A stretch of 64,000 nt of DNA from Polaromonas sp. 39-63-25 (GTDB taxonomy: Bacteria > Pseudomonadota > Gammaproteobacteria > Burkholderiales > Burkholderiaceae_C). The notes beneath the pieces are model-generated. The model ran no database searches and had not been told where the DNA came from. It saw only the letters and a program-made list of their open reading frames with translations. The DNA is taken from assembly GCF_002278925.1 (NCBI RefSeq), contig NZ_NCJH01000015.1:62001-126000 (forward strand), in the 5' to 3' direction. A program made the translations under genes and the position numbers. Positions 10,504 to 18,819 of this stretch are shown here, in pieces. The stretch's first letter is position 1. Each line of letters starts with the position of its first letter.

Positions 10504-11427
10504 ATGGACCAGTTTCGCCAGATGGAAGCCTTTGTGGCCGTCGTGCAGAGCGGCAGCTTTGTCAAGGCGGGCGAGCGGCTGGGCAGCTCCAAGGCCATGG
10601 TGTCGCGCCTGGTGCTGGAACTGGAGGCGCGCCTCGGCGTGCGCCTGCTCAACCGCACCACACGCCGCCAGTCGCTGACCGAAGCCGGTGTGGCGTATGC
10701 CGAGCGCAGCCTCAAGATCCTCGACGACCTGGCCGAGGCCAACGCCGCCGCCAGCGCCAACACCGTGCAACCGGTCGGCCGCCTGCGCATCAATGCCCCG
10801 GTGACCTTCGGCAACCTGCACCTGGCGCCGTTGTGGGGCCGCTTCCTGCAGCAGTACCCGCAGGTCAGCCTGGACGTGACCCTGTCCGACCGCGTGGTGG
10901 ACCTGGTCGATGAAGGGTATGACCTCGCCATCCGCATTGCACGCCTGCCCGACTCCAGCCTGGTCGCGCAGCGCCTGGCAAGCACGCGGCTGGTGCTGTG
11001 CGCCGCCCCCGGCTACCTGAAGCGGCACCCCGCCATCCGTACGCTGGAAGACATCGCCGCGCACACGGTGATTGCCTACACCTACTGGTCGGGCGGCGAC
11101 ACCTGGTCGTTTCAAGGACCGAACGGCAAGGAGGACGTGCTCACCCAACCACGCCTGCGCACCAACTCCGGCGACACCTGCCTGGCCGCCGCGCTGGCCG
11201 GCCAGGGCCTGATCCTGCAGCCCACTTTCATCGTCGGGCCGGCCCTGCATGACGGTCGCCTGAAAGAAGTGCTGCCCCGCTTCCAGGCACCCACGCTGGA
11301 CATTCAGGCGGTGTACCCGAGCCGGCAACACCTGTCGCTCAAGGTCAGGCGCATGGTGGATTTTCTTGCAGACGCGTTTGAAAAACCCGCCTGGGCGGCG
11401 GCGGACGTGGCGCCGACGGGTCGCTAA
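10504..11427 (+). CDS. LysR-family transcriptional regulator
   Basis: 307 residues with an N-terminal winged HTH (QMEAFVAVVQSGSFVKAGER, then NRTTRRQSLTEAG) and a C-terminal effector-binding domain from about residue 90 (GRLRINAPVTFGNLHL). It belongs to the CrgA/DmlR-like branch of LysR proteins. I chose ATG 10504 (MDQFRQMEAFV) over the longer frame because family members begin there. It is divergent from the LigB-type dioxygenase gene, with an inverted repeat between them, which suggests it controls the dioxygenase-esterase pair. Confidence 0.94.
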   Translation: MDQFRQMEAFVAVVQSGSFVKAGERLGSSKAMVSRLVLELEARLGVRLLNRTTRRQSLTEAGVAYAERSLKILDDLAEANAAASANTVQPVGRLRINAPVTFGNLHLAPLWGRFLQQYPQVSLDVTLSDRVVDLVDEGYDLAIRIARLPDSSLVAQRLASTRLVLCAAPGYLKRHPAIRTLEDIAAHTVIAYTYWSGGDTWSFQGPNGKEDVLTQPRLRTNSGDTCLAAALAGQGLILQPTFIVGPALHDGRLKEVLPRFQAPTLDIQAVYPSRQHLSLKVRRMVDFLADAFEKPAWAAADVAPTGR

Positions 11428-11488
11428 TTTGCTATTAAATCAGGAGCTGCCGGCACCCATTGAACAAGGACTAAAGGCCGTTTTCCTG
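11426..11488 (+). repeat. dispersed ~60-bp repeat, copy after lysR
   Basis: TTTGCTATTAAATCAGGAGC then GGACTAAAGGCCGTTTTCC is a diverged copy. It begins at the lysR stop codon (TAA at 11425-11427). Confidence 0.72.
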
Positions 11489-11615
11489 AAATTTCCGGAG
11501 GTGGGTCGATACTGGTTTTTTCGCCGCTGCGCTCCTTCATTTGGAGGATGCATTCCGGTCGGCACGCGATCAGAATTGCGCAATAAATGGGACTGGTCCC
11601 TGCAAAGGAGCTTCC

Positions 11616-12197
11616 ATGCGCCATCTGATCATTCTTTCGGTCGCCGTGTTGTGCAGCAGCTGCGCGCAACTTCCTCCTGCGGCGGTGGCGGATGCGCCGC
11701 CCAGGCAGGCGCAGGCCGTGGTGTTCGACATCGACGGAACGCTCACACCCGCCGTGTCGACCATTTTTGAAGCGCGCGAGGATGCGGCCAGGGCTGTGCG
11801 CCTGTTCGCCGACAAGGGCTACACCATCATCTACCTCAGCACCCGTGTCAGCTGGTTTTCGGCCAACATCCCCGGCTGGCTGAAAGACAACGGTTTTCCT
11901 GCCGGCAGCCTCCATGTGGCACAAACGGATGAAGATCGCAGCCGCCCCGATGTCTACAAGACGCGTATGTTGAAAGACTTCATGGCCCATGGCTGGCAGC
12001 TCAGGTTTGCCTATGGCGACTCCGACACCGATTTTTTGGCCTATGCCGCGGCTGGCATCCCGAAGGAAAGTGTCTTCGCGCTGCTGCGCAGGTACGAGGC
12101 CGATTGCCAACCGGGTGCGTGGAAGGTTTGCCTGAGGGGGTGGACTGAACACCTGGACTTCGTGACGCGATCCGTGCCGTCTGCGCTGACCAACTGA
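11616..12197 (+). CDS. HAD-like phosphatase (LNS2-type), exported
   Basis: 193 residues beginning with a short hydrophobic signal ending in CSSC (Cys16, an imperfect lipobox). The HAD motif FDIDGTLT (Asp38, Asp40) follows, and near the C-terminus AYGDSDTDFLAY gives motif IV. YIIYLSTR-like text (YTIIYLSTRVSW) is motif II. The arrangement resembles the LNS2 domain of lipin-type phosphatidate phosphatases, so a phosphatase of the envelope is likely; the substrate is inferred only. AAAGGAG precedes the ATG. No obvious operon partners. Confidence 0.82.
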   Translation: MRHLIILSVAVLCSSCAQLPPAAVADAPPRQAQAVVFDIDGTLTPAVSTIFEAREDAARAVRLFADKGYTIIYLSTRVSWFSANIPGWLKDNGFPAGSLHVAQTDEDRSRPDVYKTRMLKDFMAHGWQLRFAYGDSDTDFLAYAAAGIPKESVFALLRRYEADCQPGAWKVCLRGWTEHLDFVTRSVPSALTN

Positions 12198-12226
12198 CGG
12201 CCTCCTTTGCCACGTCGGTCCGGCGC

Positions 12227-12300
12227 AACCGCTATCGATTCAATAGCTGATAGCGCCCGTGACACAAGGGCCAGAGCCCAAAAAGGCTTGAAGCTTCAAG
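12227..12300 (+). repeat. dispersed ~60-bp repeat, copy between HAD gene and arfB
   Basis: ACCGCTATCGATTCAATAGC then TGATAGCGCCCGTGACACAA and GGGCCAGAGCC. It ends just before the arfB stop codon. Confidence 0.8.
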
Positions 12301-12304
12301 CCAG

Positions 12305-12721
12305 CTACTCGCTGACCCCGCCCTTGCCGCGCGAGGCCTTGATCTCCGAACGCTGGCTTTTTCCTGCCAGGCGCCGCTGCCTGGAGCCATAGGTCGGCTT
12401 GGTGGCGCGGCGCACGCGCGGCGGCACGGCGACGCTGTTGACAATTTCGTTGAGCCGGGCCAGCGCGTCGGCGCGGTTCATCTCCTGGCTGCGGTGTTGC
12501 TGGGCCTTGAGCACCAGCACACCTTCCTGCGTGATGCGGCTGTCGCGCAGGCAAAGCAGCCGCTCCTTCACATCCTCGGGCAACGAAGAGGCCATGATGT
12601 CGAAGCGCAGGTGCACCGCGCTGGACACCTTGTTGACGTTTTGCCCCCCGGCGCCCTGCGCACGGATGGCGCTGATCTCGACTTCGGCTTCATTGACTTC
12701 CAGGGGAGCGACAGGCGGCAT
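12305..12721 (-). CDS. arfB: alternative ribosome-rescue factor / peptidyl-tRNA hydrolase ArfB (YaeJ)
   Basis: 138 residues with the release-factor GGQ catalytic loop at residues 25-27 (IRAQGAGGQNVNKVSSAVHLRF, trimmed here to its core) and a long basic C-terminal tail (RRATKPTYGSRQRRLAGK) that reaches into the empty mRNA channel. ArfB frees ribosomes stalled without a stop codon by hydrolysing peptidyl-tRNA. I placed the start at 12721 (MPPVAPLEVNEAEVEIS), where the family begins. It is of interest here because the tmRNA gene in the same window seems broken. Confidence 0.93.
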   Translation of the reverse strand: MPPVAPLEVNEAEVEISAIRAQGAGGQNVNKVSSAVHLRFDIMASSLPEDVKERLLCLRDSRITQEGVLVLKAQQHRSQEMNRADALARLNEIVNSVAVPPRVRRATKPTYGSRQRRLAGKSQRSEIKASRGKGGVSE

Positions 12722-13030
12722 GGCGAGGCGGCTTGACTCAGGAACGCTGCGCGTCAAAAAAACTCGGCAACAGCCGGGCGAACACCGCATTCAGGTGCGC
12801 GGTGTCCATGCACTCGCGTGGAAGGGAGTTGTCGGGGGGAGGCATGGGGCATTCTAGAAGACGCTGCCATTGGATGAATCAAGTCTGTAGCTTCTTCGTT
12901 CCGTCTCTGAGCACCAGCAAGCCCGCAAGCCCATAAGGTCAGAAAAGAGAACAAGAGCCAAGACACACCTGAGATCCCCCTGCACACCCGCCCCGAATCC
13001 CGGACAATCCCCTGATCCGACCGGCTTTTC
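12722..13030. other. intergenic with a possible tiny ORF
   Basis: About 310 bases. On the minus strand, 12845 down to 12738 encodes 35 residues (MPPPDNSLPRECMDTAHL to the end FFDAQRS) and stops 16 bases before arfB. It could be a remnant or a leader-like peptide, but nothing proves translation. The plus-strand part leading to the EamA gene shows no recognisable promoter or repeat. Confidence 0.35.
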
Positions 13031-13912
13031 ATGCACACCCGACACTTCCTCCAGCTCATCGCCCTGTCCGCCCTCTGGGGTGGCTCCTTCCCTTTGCTTC
13101 GCATTGCCAGCCCGGCGTTCGGCCCGTGGTTGCTGGCCGGTGTGCGCTGCATCCTGGCTGCGCTGGTGCTGACCCTGCTGATGCGCGCGCTGCGCGCGCA
13201 CTGGCCGCCGCGTGCGGCCTGGCCGCGCCTGGCGCTGCTCAGTGTGCTGACGGTGGTCGCGCCCTTTGTGCTGTTCAACTGGGCCGCGCTGGTGATCCCG
13301 GCCGGGTATTCGGCCGTGCTCAACGCCACGGCGCCACTGTTCGGCGTGCTGGGCGCCGCGCTGGCGCGCGAGGAGCGGCTCACGTCGCGCCGGCTGCTGG
13401 GCTGTGCCGTGGGTTTTGCTGGTGTCGCCCTGCTGGTGCAGCTGGGGCCGGTGGCGGTGACACCCCGCGTGGTGCTGGCCGCGCTGGCCTGCACCGCCGC
13501 TGCCGCCGCCTACGGCTTTGGCGCCATCCTGATGAAACGCGCAACCATGGCGCACGACCCGCTGCCGGCCTCGGCCGTGGTGCATGTGGCGGCCGCGGTT
13601 TTCCTGCTGCTGCCCTCCGCTGCGGCCCTGCCCTCGGCCCACACCACCAGCGGCGCACTGATCGCCGTGGCGGTGCTGGGCATCTTCACCTCGGGCCTGA
13701 TGTACTGGATCAGCATGCGCCTGATGCGCGAGATCACGGCCAGCGCCGCCACCTCGGCAGCGTTCATGATTCCGCTGTTCGGCGTCGCCTGGGGCGGCAT
13801 GTTCCTCGGCGAGCCGGTCACCTGGGGCATGGCGCCGGGCTGCGTGCTGGTGCTGGCCGCCACGGCGCTGATCACCGGCTTCAACCCCTTCCGCGCCCCG
13901 CCGGAACGCTGA
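13031..13912 (+). CDS. EamA/DMT-family transporter
   Basis: 293 residues with ten hydrophobic segments in two five-helix EamA halves. The first begins LIALSALWGGSFPLLRIA (the ALWGS/P motif). The second begins around residue 157 (VVLAALACTAAAAAYGFGA) and includes the conserved IPLFGVAWGGMFLGEP signature. Drug/metabolite exporter of the inner membrane, substrate unknown. It stands alone, followed by a copy of the dispersed repeat. Confidence 0.93.
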   Translation: MHTRHFLQLIALSALWGGSFPLLRIASPAFGPWLLAGVRCILAALVLTLLMRALRAHWPPRAAWPRLALLSVLTVVAPFVLFNWAALVIPAGYSAVLNATAPLFGVLGAALAREERLTSRRLLGCAVGFAGVALLVQLGPVAVTPRVVLAALACTAAAAAYGFGAILMKRATMAHDPLPASAVVHVAAAVFLLLPSAAALPSAHTTSGALIAVAVLGIFTSGLMYWISMRLMREITASAATSAAFMIPLFGVAWGGMFLGEPVTWGMAPGCVLVLAATALITGFNPFRAPPER

Positions 13913-13929
13913 ACGGTTCAACGCCGTAC

Positions 13930-13994
13930 GCTACTGTATTGATAGCTGCTTGCGCCCGCGGGACAGGGGCTAGAGGCTTGAAACGCTTGTAGAC
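13930..13994 (+). repeat. dispersed ~60-bp repeat, copy after EamA gene
   Basis: GCTACTGTATTGATAGCTGC then TTGCGCCCGCGGGACAGGGG and CTAGAGGCTTG. It lies between two convergent genes (EamA and MFS). Confidence 0.85.
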
Positions 13995-14004
13995 CTGCCG
14001 CTTG

Positions 14005-15210
14005 TCAGGGTGCGGCAGCTTCCAGGCTGCGCTGCACGCGCCAGGCCCGGTAGGCACAGGCCGTCGCCACCAGGCTGGCGGCCAGGCAGGCCCAGTACAC
14101 ACTGACCAGCCCGAAAGCCGAACTCAGCAGCCCGCCGACCAGCCCCCCCAGCACACCCGGCAAGCCGTAAGCCACCACCACGTACAGCGCTTGGCCGCGG
14201 CCGCGCAGCCGTCCGGGGAAATGGTGCGACAACAGCGCGATGCAGACCGTGTGGTGGGTGGCAAACGTCAGCGCATGCAACGCCTGCGCAAACAGCATGA
14301 GCAGCAGCACACCGGGCCAGACGGCGGTGATGCCCATGCGCAGCGCCATGGCAGCCGAACACACCATCAGCCAGGCGGTCAGGCTCAACCGCGGCAGCCA
14401 GCGGCCCTGGGTGTAGAACCAGCCGATTTCCACCACCACCGAAAACGCCCACAACACGCCGATCATGGTTTTGCTGTAGCCATTCGCGTCGAGGTAGAGC
14501 GAGAAAAACACGTAGATGCTGATGTGCGCCAGCACATGAAAAAATGCCGACGCAAAAAACCACACCACGGCCCTCTGGCGAAAAATCGGCCATACAGGCA
14601 GCTTCAGATCGTGGGCACTGACCGCCTCCTTCAGGTCCGGCAGCAGCCAGACGCTGACCGTCACGGCCAGCAGCGACAGGAAGGTCCAGGCCGGAAAGTG
14701 TTTCATGCCAAAGATCTCGAACCAGCTGCCCGCGGCAAACACCGTGAACAAAAAGCCTAGCGAACCCCACAGGCGCACGCGTCCGTAACGCCGTGCGTCA
14801 AAGGCCCCGCCCTGGCTGATCAGGTGCGCCATGGCGGCTTCGCTCATGGGCATCATGGAACTCGTGTGCGTGAACATCACCAGCAACACGGCCGTGAGCC
14901 ACCAGACGCCGTAAGTGGATTCAAAGTCCAGCCACAGGCCGAGGGACGAGATCAGCGCCACCGTGGCGCCGTAACGCAGCAGCTTGACGCGCTCCCCGGT
15001 GTGGTCACTCAGCGCGCCCCAGCCGTAGGGCGCAAACAGCCGCGTGGCGGCCTGCACCGAAGTCAGCAGGCTGATCGCCAGGATGCTGAAGCCGAGGTCC
15101 TGCAGCCACAGCGGCAGGTAGGGGTTGAAAAACCCGATGTGCGCAAAATAACTGGCCGACAGCGCCGCAAACGGCACCAGCTGGCGGCGCCTGGCCGCAG
15201 CTTCTGGCAT
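14005..15210 (-). CDS. MFS transporter (MFS_1-like)
   Basis: 401 residues with about twelve transmembrane helices. SYFAHIGFFNPYLPLWLQDL near the start and the RLWGSLGFLFTVF motif after helix 4 fit the MFS_1_like/nucleoside:H+ symporter-related branch. The loop RRYGRVRLWGS is the family's cytoplasmic signature. I used ATG 15210 (MPEAAARRRQLVPFAALS); the longer frame overlaps aroC. It starts 13 bases after the aroC stop, so it is probably co-transcribed with aroC, but no aromatic substrate can be deduced. Confidence 0.92.
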   Translation of the reverse strand: MPEAAARRRQLVPFAALSASYFAHIGFFNPYLPLWLQDLGFSILAISLLTSVQAATRLFAPYGWGALSDHTGERVKLLRYGATVALISSLGLWLDFESTYGVWWLTAVLLVMFTHTSSMMPMSEAAMAHLISQGGAFDARRYGRVRLWGSLGFLFTVFAAGSWFEIFGMKHFPAWTFLSLLAVTVSVWLLPDLKEAVSAHDLKLPVWPIFRQRAVVWFFASAFFHVLAHISIYVFFSLYLDANGYSKTMIGVLWAFSVVVEIGWFYTQGRWLPRLSLTAWLMVCSAAMALRMGITAVWPGVLLLMLFAQALHALTFATHHTVCIALLSHHFPGRLRGRGQALYVVVAYGLPGVLGGLVGGLLSSAFGLVSVYWACLAASLVATACAYRAWRVQRSLEAAAP

Positions 15211-15223
15211 GGTCAGGACCTGT

Positions 15224-16318
15224 TCACACGGAGCCCTTGATCGCCTGCATGGGCGGCACCACGTCGCCGCATTGCGCGCGCTGGCGCAAGGCATGCTCCA
15301 TCACCACCAGCGCCAGCATGGCCTCGGCAATCGGCGTGGCGCGTATGCCCACACACGGGTCGTGCCGCCCCTTGGTGACGACGGTGGTCGGCGCGCCGGC
15401 CATGTCCACCGACTCGCGCGGCGTGAGGATGGAACTGGTCGGCTTGATGGCAATCGACACTTCCAGATCCTGCCCGGTGCTGATGCCGCCCAGCACACCG
15501 CCGGCGTTGTTCGACTTGAAGCCCGCGGGCGACAGCGAGTCACCGTGCGTGGTGCCGCGCTGCGTGACACTGGCAAAACCCGCGCCGATTTCCACACCCT
15601 TGACGGCGTTGATACCCATCATGGCAAAGGCGATGTCGGCGTCGAGCTTGTCGAACAGCGGCTCGCCCAGGCCCACCGGCATGCCCGTGGCCGTGACACG
15701 GATGCGCGCGCCGCACGAGTCGCCGGCCTTGCGCAGCTCGTCCATGTAGGCTTCCAGCTTGGCTACATCGGCTACCGGCGCAAAAAATGGGTTGTGGGGC
15801 ACGTGCGCCCAAGCCTCGAAAGGAATGGCGATGTCGCCGATCTGCGTCATGCAGCCGCGAAAGGTGGTGCCGTATTTTTCCAGCAGCCACTTTTTGGCGA
15901 CAGCACCGGCCGCCACCATGGGCGCCGTCAGCCGGGCCGAGGCCCGGCCGCCGCCGCGCGGATCGCGAATGCCGTACTTCTGCAAATAGCTGTAGTCCGC
16001 ATGACCGGGGCGAAAGGTGTCCAGGATGTTGCCGTAGTCCTTGCTGCGCTGGTCGGTATTCCTGATCAGCAGGCAGATCGGCGTGCCGGTGGTTTTGCCT
16101 TCGTAGACGCCGGAAAGAATCTCCACCGCATCCGGTTCATTGCGCTGCGTCACGTATTTGCTGGTGCCGGGCCGGCGCCGGTCCAGGTCGCCCTGGATGT
16201 CAGCCTCGCTCAGCGCCATGCCGGGCGGGCAGCCGTCAATCACGCAGCCAATGGCCGGGCCGTGGGATTCACCGAAGTTGGTGACTGCGAATAGGGTGCC
16301 GAAGGTGTTGCCGCTCAT
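15224..16318 (-). CDS. aroC: chorismate synthase
   Basis: Seventh shikimate-pathway enzyme: converts EPSP to chorismate with reduced FMN. 364 residues, normal length. Signature segments are [20 protein letters not shown] at the N-terminus, [28 protein letters not shown] and the C-terminal [18 protein letters not shown]. It links with pheA, tyrA and aroA at the far end of the window by pathway but not by position. The first ~27 bases of the gene and some upstream sequence recur at about 22765-22815 beside an IS remnant. Confidence 0.98.
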   Translation of the reverse strand: MSGNTFGTLFAVTNFGESHGPAIGCVIDGCPPGMALSEADIQGDLDRRRPGTSKYVTQRNEPDAVEILSGVYEGKTTGTPICLLIRNTDQRSKDYGNILDTFRPGHADYSYLQKYGIRDPRGGGRASARLTAPMVAAGAVAKKWLLEKYGTTFRGCMTQIGDIAIPFEAWAHVPHNPFFAPVADVAKLEAYMDELRKAGDSCGARIRVTATGMPVGLGEPLFDKLDADIAFAMMGINAVKGVEIGAGFASVTQRGTTHGDSLSPAGFKSNNAGGVLGGISTGQDLEVSIAIKPTSSILTPRESVDMAGAPTTVVTKGRHDPCVGIRATPIAEAMLALVVMEHALRQRAQCGDVVPPMQAIKGSV

Positions 16319-16660
16319 GCGGGAGATTATCCCAGATGGTTGCGGGGCGGGGCACGCTGGAAGGCAGGGTTCGGAGAAAAAGGCCAGCGAGGCTTGTCAA
16401 GATTGCCGTCACCCGTTTCAGGTTGCTGCCCCAGCCACACTCGACCAACGCGCTGAGTCGGGCACGGTTGAATACATCGTCCTGAAGCACAACCCGTGGA
16501 GGAGAAAAGCGTTACATGCCAATGAAGCAGCGGCCCCTCGCGATACCGGCCGCCTACGGATCGGGCTACGGCCAGTTCCGCAAGCCCATCGACAAAAAGC
16601 GAGGCCGTGGAAGCTGTCGCAGTGACCCGGATCAAGCGTCACATCCGGCAACTTCGCCGT
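16319..16660. other. intergenic between aroC and the exported repeat protein
   Basis: About 340 bases. The first 35 (AGATTATCCCAGATGGTTGC region) resemble the sequence that follows the second aroC-start copy at 22790-22820, so this was aroC leader DNA before rearrangement. Short open frames here lack ribosome sites and family resemblance; I see no gene. Confidence 0.5.
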
Positions 16661-17182
16661 TCAATTCGCCGTCAACTGATCCCGTGTCTTCAATTGAACC
16701 TGCTCTTGAGTCTTCAACTGATCAAGGGTTTTCAATTGAACCTGCTCCTGAGTCTTCAACTGATCAAGGGTCTGCACATGAATCTGCTCCTGGATCTGAA
16801 GCTGGTCTCGGGTCTGCGTCTTCGTTTGATCCTGGGACTTCAGTTGATCACGGGTTTGCGTTAGCAATTGATCCTGGGTCCTCAACTGGTCACGGGTCCG
16901 GGTCAGCACTTGGTCCTGGGTTTTCAACTGATCCCGGGTACGCTTCAGAAGCTGGTCCTGGGTCTTAAGCTGCGCACGGTTCTGTACTTGTAGTTGTTGC
17001 TGGCTTTGCACTTGCTGCTGGGTACGCACCGGATTTGAGGAAAGCGCGCCGCCGCCGGGAGCAGCACCAGCGCCAGCACCCCCACCAACACCTCCGCCAC
17101 CGCCACCGCCTCCAGCGGCCAAAGCAACGCCGCCAAACGCCAATGCAGCTGCGATAGCCACAGGAACCAAAGTCTTTTTCAT
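16661..17182 (-). CDS. exported protein with 14-residue tandem repeats
   Basis: 173 residues in three parts. The first is a Sec signal peptide (MKKTLVPVAIAAALAFGGVALA). Next comes a Gly-rich linker of about 25 residues (GGGGGGGGVGGGAGAGA). Then about seven tandem units of 14 residues run from about residue 66 to the end, consensus TRDQLKTQDQLLTR. Fourteen is two heptads, and the Leu/Val spacing with abundant Gln, Lys and Arg suggests an extended coiled coil or solenoid. Each unit is a 42-bp direct repeat in DNA. Low sequence identity to anything I know. It is the last member of a same-strand exported-protein cluster, 198 bases after the beta-barrel gene. Confidence 0.75.
   Translation of the reverse strand: MKKTLVPVAIAAALAFGGVALAAGGGGGGGGVGGGAGAGAAPGGGALSSNPVRTQQQVQSQQQLQVQNRAQLKTQDQLLKRTRDQLKTQDQVLTRTRDQLRTQDQLLTQTRDQLKSQDQTKTQTRDQLQIQEQIHVQTLDQLKTQEQVQLKTLDQLKTQEQVQLKTRDQLTAN
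16673..16975. repeat. 42-bp tandem repeats (coding)
   Basis: About seven imperfect 42-base units, each recognisable by TTCAACTGATC/CTGGTC followed by a (G/C)GGGT pentamer. They code in frame for the 14-residue units of the exported protein, and unit boundaries keep the frame. The two units at the 3' end of the gene are nearly identical (QEQVQLKTLDQLKT twice), suggesting recent expansion. Confidence 0.8.
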
Positions 17183-17380
17183 AACAAACTCCTGAGTTGA
17201 ACGTGATCGTAATTAGCTTGCCGGATGTCGATCACACAGGTCCGGCCAAACTCTTTGGGAATTTGATATGTCAAGCTACAAGTGATTGCGGAAATCAGAT
17301 CGACCGGCTTCTCATCTCGATGGCCTGAACTTCAAGTCACAGCAGGACGCACAAGAAGTGGCTGCATCCTGCAATTTTCC

Positions 17381-18787
17381 TCAGGGCATGAACGGAAAAG
17401 TCAGCCGAATCATCGCCATGGTTTTTGAAAAATTCTCTGTCGGCAGACTGGACTTCAGGCGCCGGTCGATCAGGTCAACATTCACTATCATGCGCCGGTT
17501 AGGTTTGTAGGTAACCCCAACGCTGTCGGACCTGTAGTCGTCCGATCGAACAATCCCCTGGTAAGCAACACGCGAGAGGCTGGAGGCAGCACGCACTGAC
17601 CACTGCTCCGAAAGCTTGTGACTGAGCTCCAGTGAGCCGTAGGTGTTGACGTAGCTGCTTGCCACGTTCAAAACGCCTGCACTTGTACGCTGCGTCACCG
17701 AGGTTTCCTCAATCGTGCGGTCTACAAGCGCGGCCAGCGTGGTGCGCGGCCCTGCAAACCAGGTGAATTTACCTCCCACCATCGGCTTACTGACGTCCTG
17801 GCTGCGCACATCGTCATAATCCTGGCTCATGTGGCCCACATAGGCATCCATCATGGTTTTTTCCGGAATGCTCCACTTGGCGCCGATCAGATAGCGCATG
17901 CCCGTTGAGCTACGCTGGTACCCCAGATCGTCAACAGCGTCACTGTATCGACGATGGTCTGCCGCCACTTGCGCATACCCTTCAAGCTCTGGAGACCACT
18001 CATAAGCCACCCGCACGCCGCCAGTGTGTTGCCAATGATCGCGGTCGTCATTGTTAATGACCCCGATGGCTCCGCCCCCGGTTACAAAATCAACGTCGCG
18101 ATAGTCCAGCTTCATGGCATTGCCCGCGACACGAACAGACCAGGGCCCCATTCTGCGGAAAAAGCCAGCATAGAACCGGTTTTGCGCGTAGCGGGTGGGC
18201 GTCAGTCCATTGCGCACATCGGGCGATTCTCTGTCCTCATGGTTCGTTGACAGATAACCGCCCCCATAAACGTTCATGTTCGGTGAAATGTCTCTTCGAC
18301 CTTCAACACTGATATTGGCGTCATCGATGTTCTCGTCTTTCAGGTCCCGGTAGCGCATGAAGTCGGCGCCGGCCCGAATATTCAGGGCATGCTCTGCCCA
18401 GTTCGATTGCAGCAGGATCGAGGGAGATAAAGTCAGGTATTCATCGCTCACGGGCGAGGTATTGGAGTAATAAACGTTGCTGTCATATCCCCCGATAACA
18501 TCAATTTCGGGGTACACCGTGAACGACCCCAATTGGTAGGGGCTACCCTGAGGCTGCGGCGGTGTCATAGGCCGAATGCGACTGGGTGAAACTTCCGGCG
18601 GAGGAGGCGGCGATTCCGCAGGCACGTCTGAAGCAGCCTTTGGATCGGACACCAAGAGCTGTGCCTGCACCCCTGACGGAGATGCCATCCAGCCAGCCAA
18701 TATCAAGGTCATTACTAAATTGAGAGGGAATCGGGTCCGCTGCGGCGCCTGTGCAGCGATCGGCTGAGAACGAATGGCATGAGTCAT
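17381..18787 (-). CDS. outer-membrane beta-barrel protein (BBP2-like)
   Basis: 468 residues: a signal peptide ending near GVQAQ, a Pro-rich linker (AESPPPPPEVSPSRIRP), then about 370 residues of alternating amphipathic strands rich in Tyr, Asp and Gly (YPEIDVIGGYDSNVYYSN at the beginning), ending with Phe-Pro-Phe-Met-Pro after a strand (MAMIRLTFPF). This fits the putative beta-barrel porin 2 family, several members of which sit in exopolysaccharide loci. ATG 18787 has AAAGGA upstream. The preceding gene on the strand ends 33 bases away, so they are probably one transcript. Confidence 0.82.
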   Translation of the reverse strand: MTHAIRSQPIAAQAPQRTRFPLNLVMTLILAGWMASPSGVQAQLLVSDPKAASDVPAESPPPPPEVSPSRIRPMTPPQPQGSPYQLGSFTVYPEIDVIGGYDSNVYYSNTSPVSDEYLTLSPSILLQSNWAEHALNIRAGADFMRYRDLKDENIDDANISVEGRRDISPNMNVYGGGYLSTNHEDRESPDVRNGLTPTRYAQNRFYAGFFRRMGPWSVRVAGNAMKLDYRDVDFVTGGGAIGVINNDDRDHWQHTGGVRVAYEWSPELEGYAQVAADHRRYSDAVDDLGYQRSSTGMRYLIGAKWSIPEKTMMDAYVGHMSQDYDDVRSQDVSKPMVGGKFTWFAGPRTTLAALVDRTIEETSVTQRTSAGVLNVASSYVNTYGSLELSHKLSEQWSVRAASSLSRVAYQGIVRSDDYRSDSVGVTYKPNRRMIVNVDLIDRRLKSSLPTENFSKTMAMIRLTFPFMP

Positions 18788-18819
18788 GAAAATCCTTTGC
18801 ATGGGATGGGAAGCACTTA

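Noticed and set aside
13922-16318. Functional link between aroC and the MFS transporter as an aromatic exporter
   Set aside because: Only proximity supports it; the transporter has no substrate signature.
16516-16975. Plus-strand open frames and a CRISPR-like look of the 42-bp repeats
   Set aside because: The repeats are contiguous, without unique spacers, and code in frame on the minus strand for the signal-peptide protein. The plus-strand frames are a by-product of periodicity.
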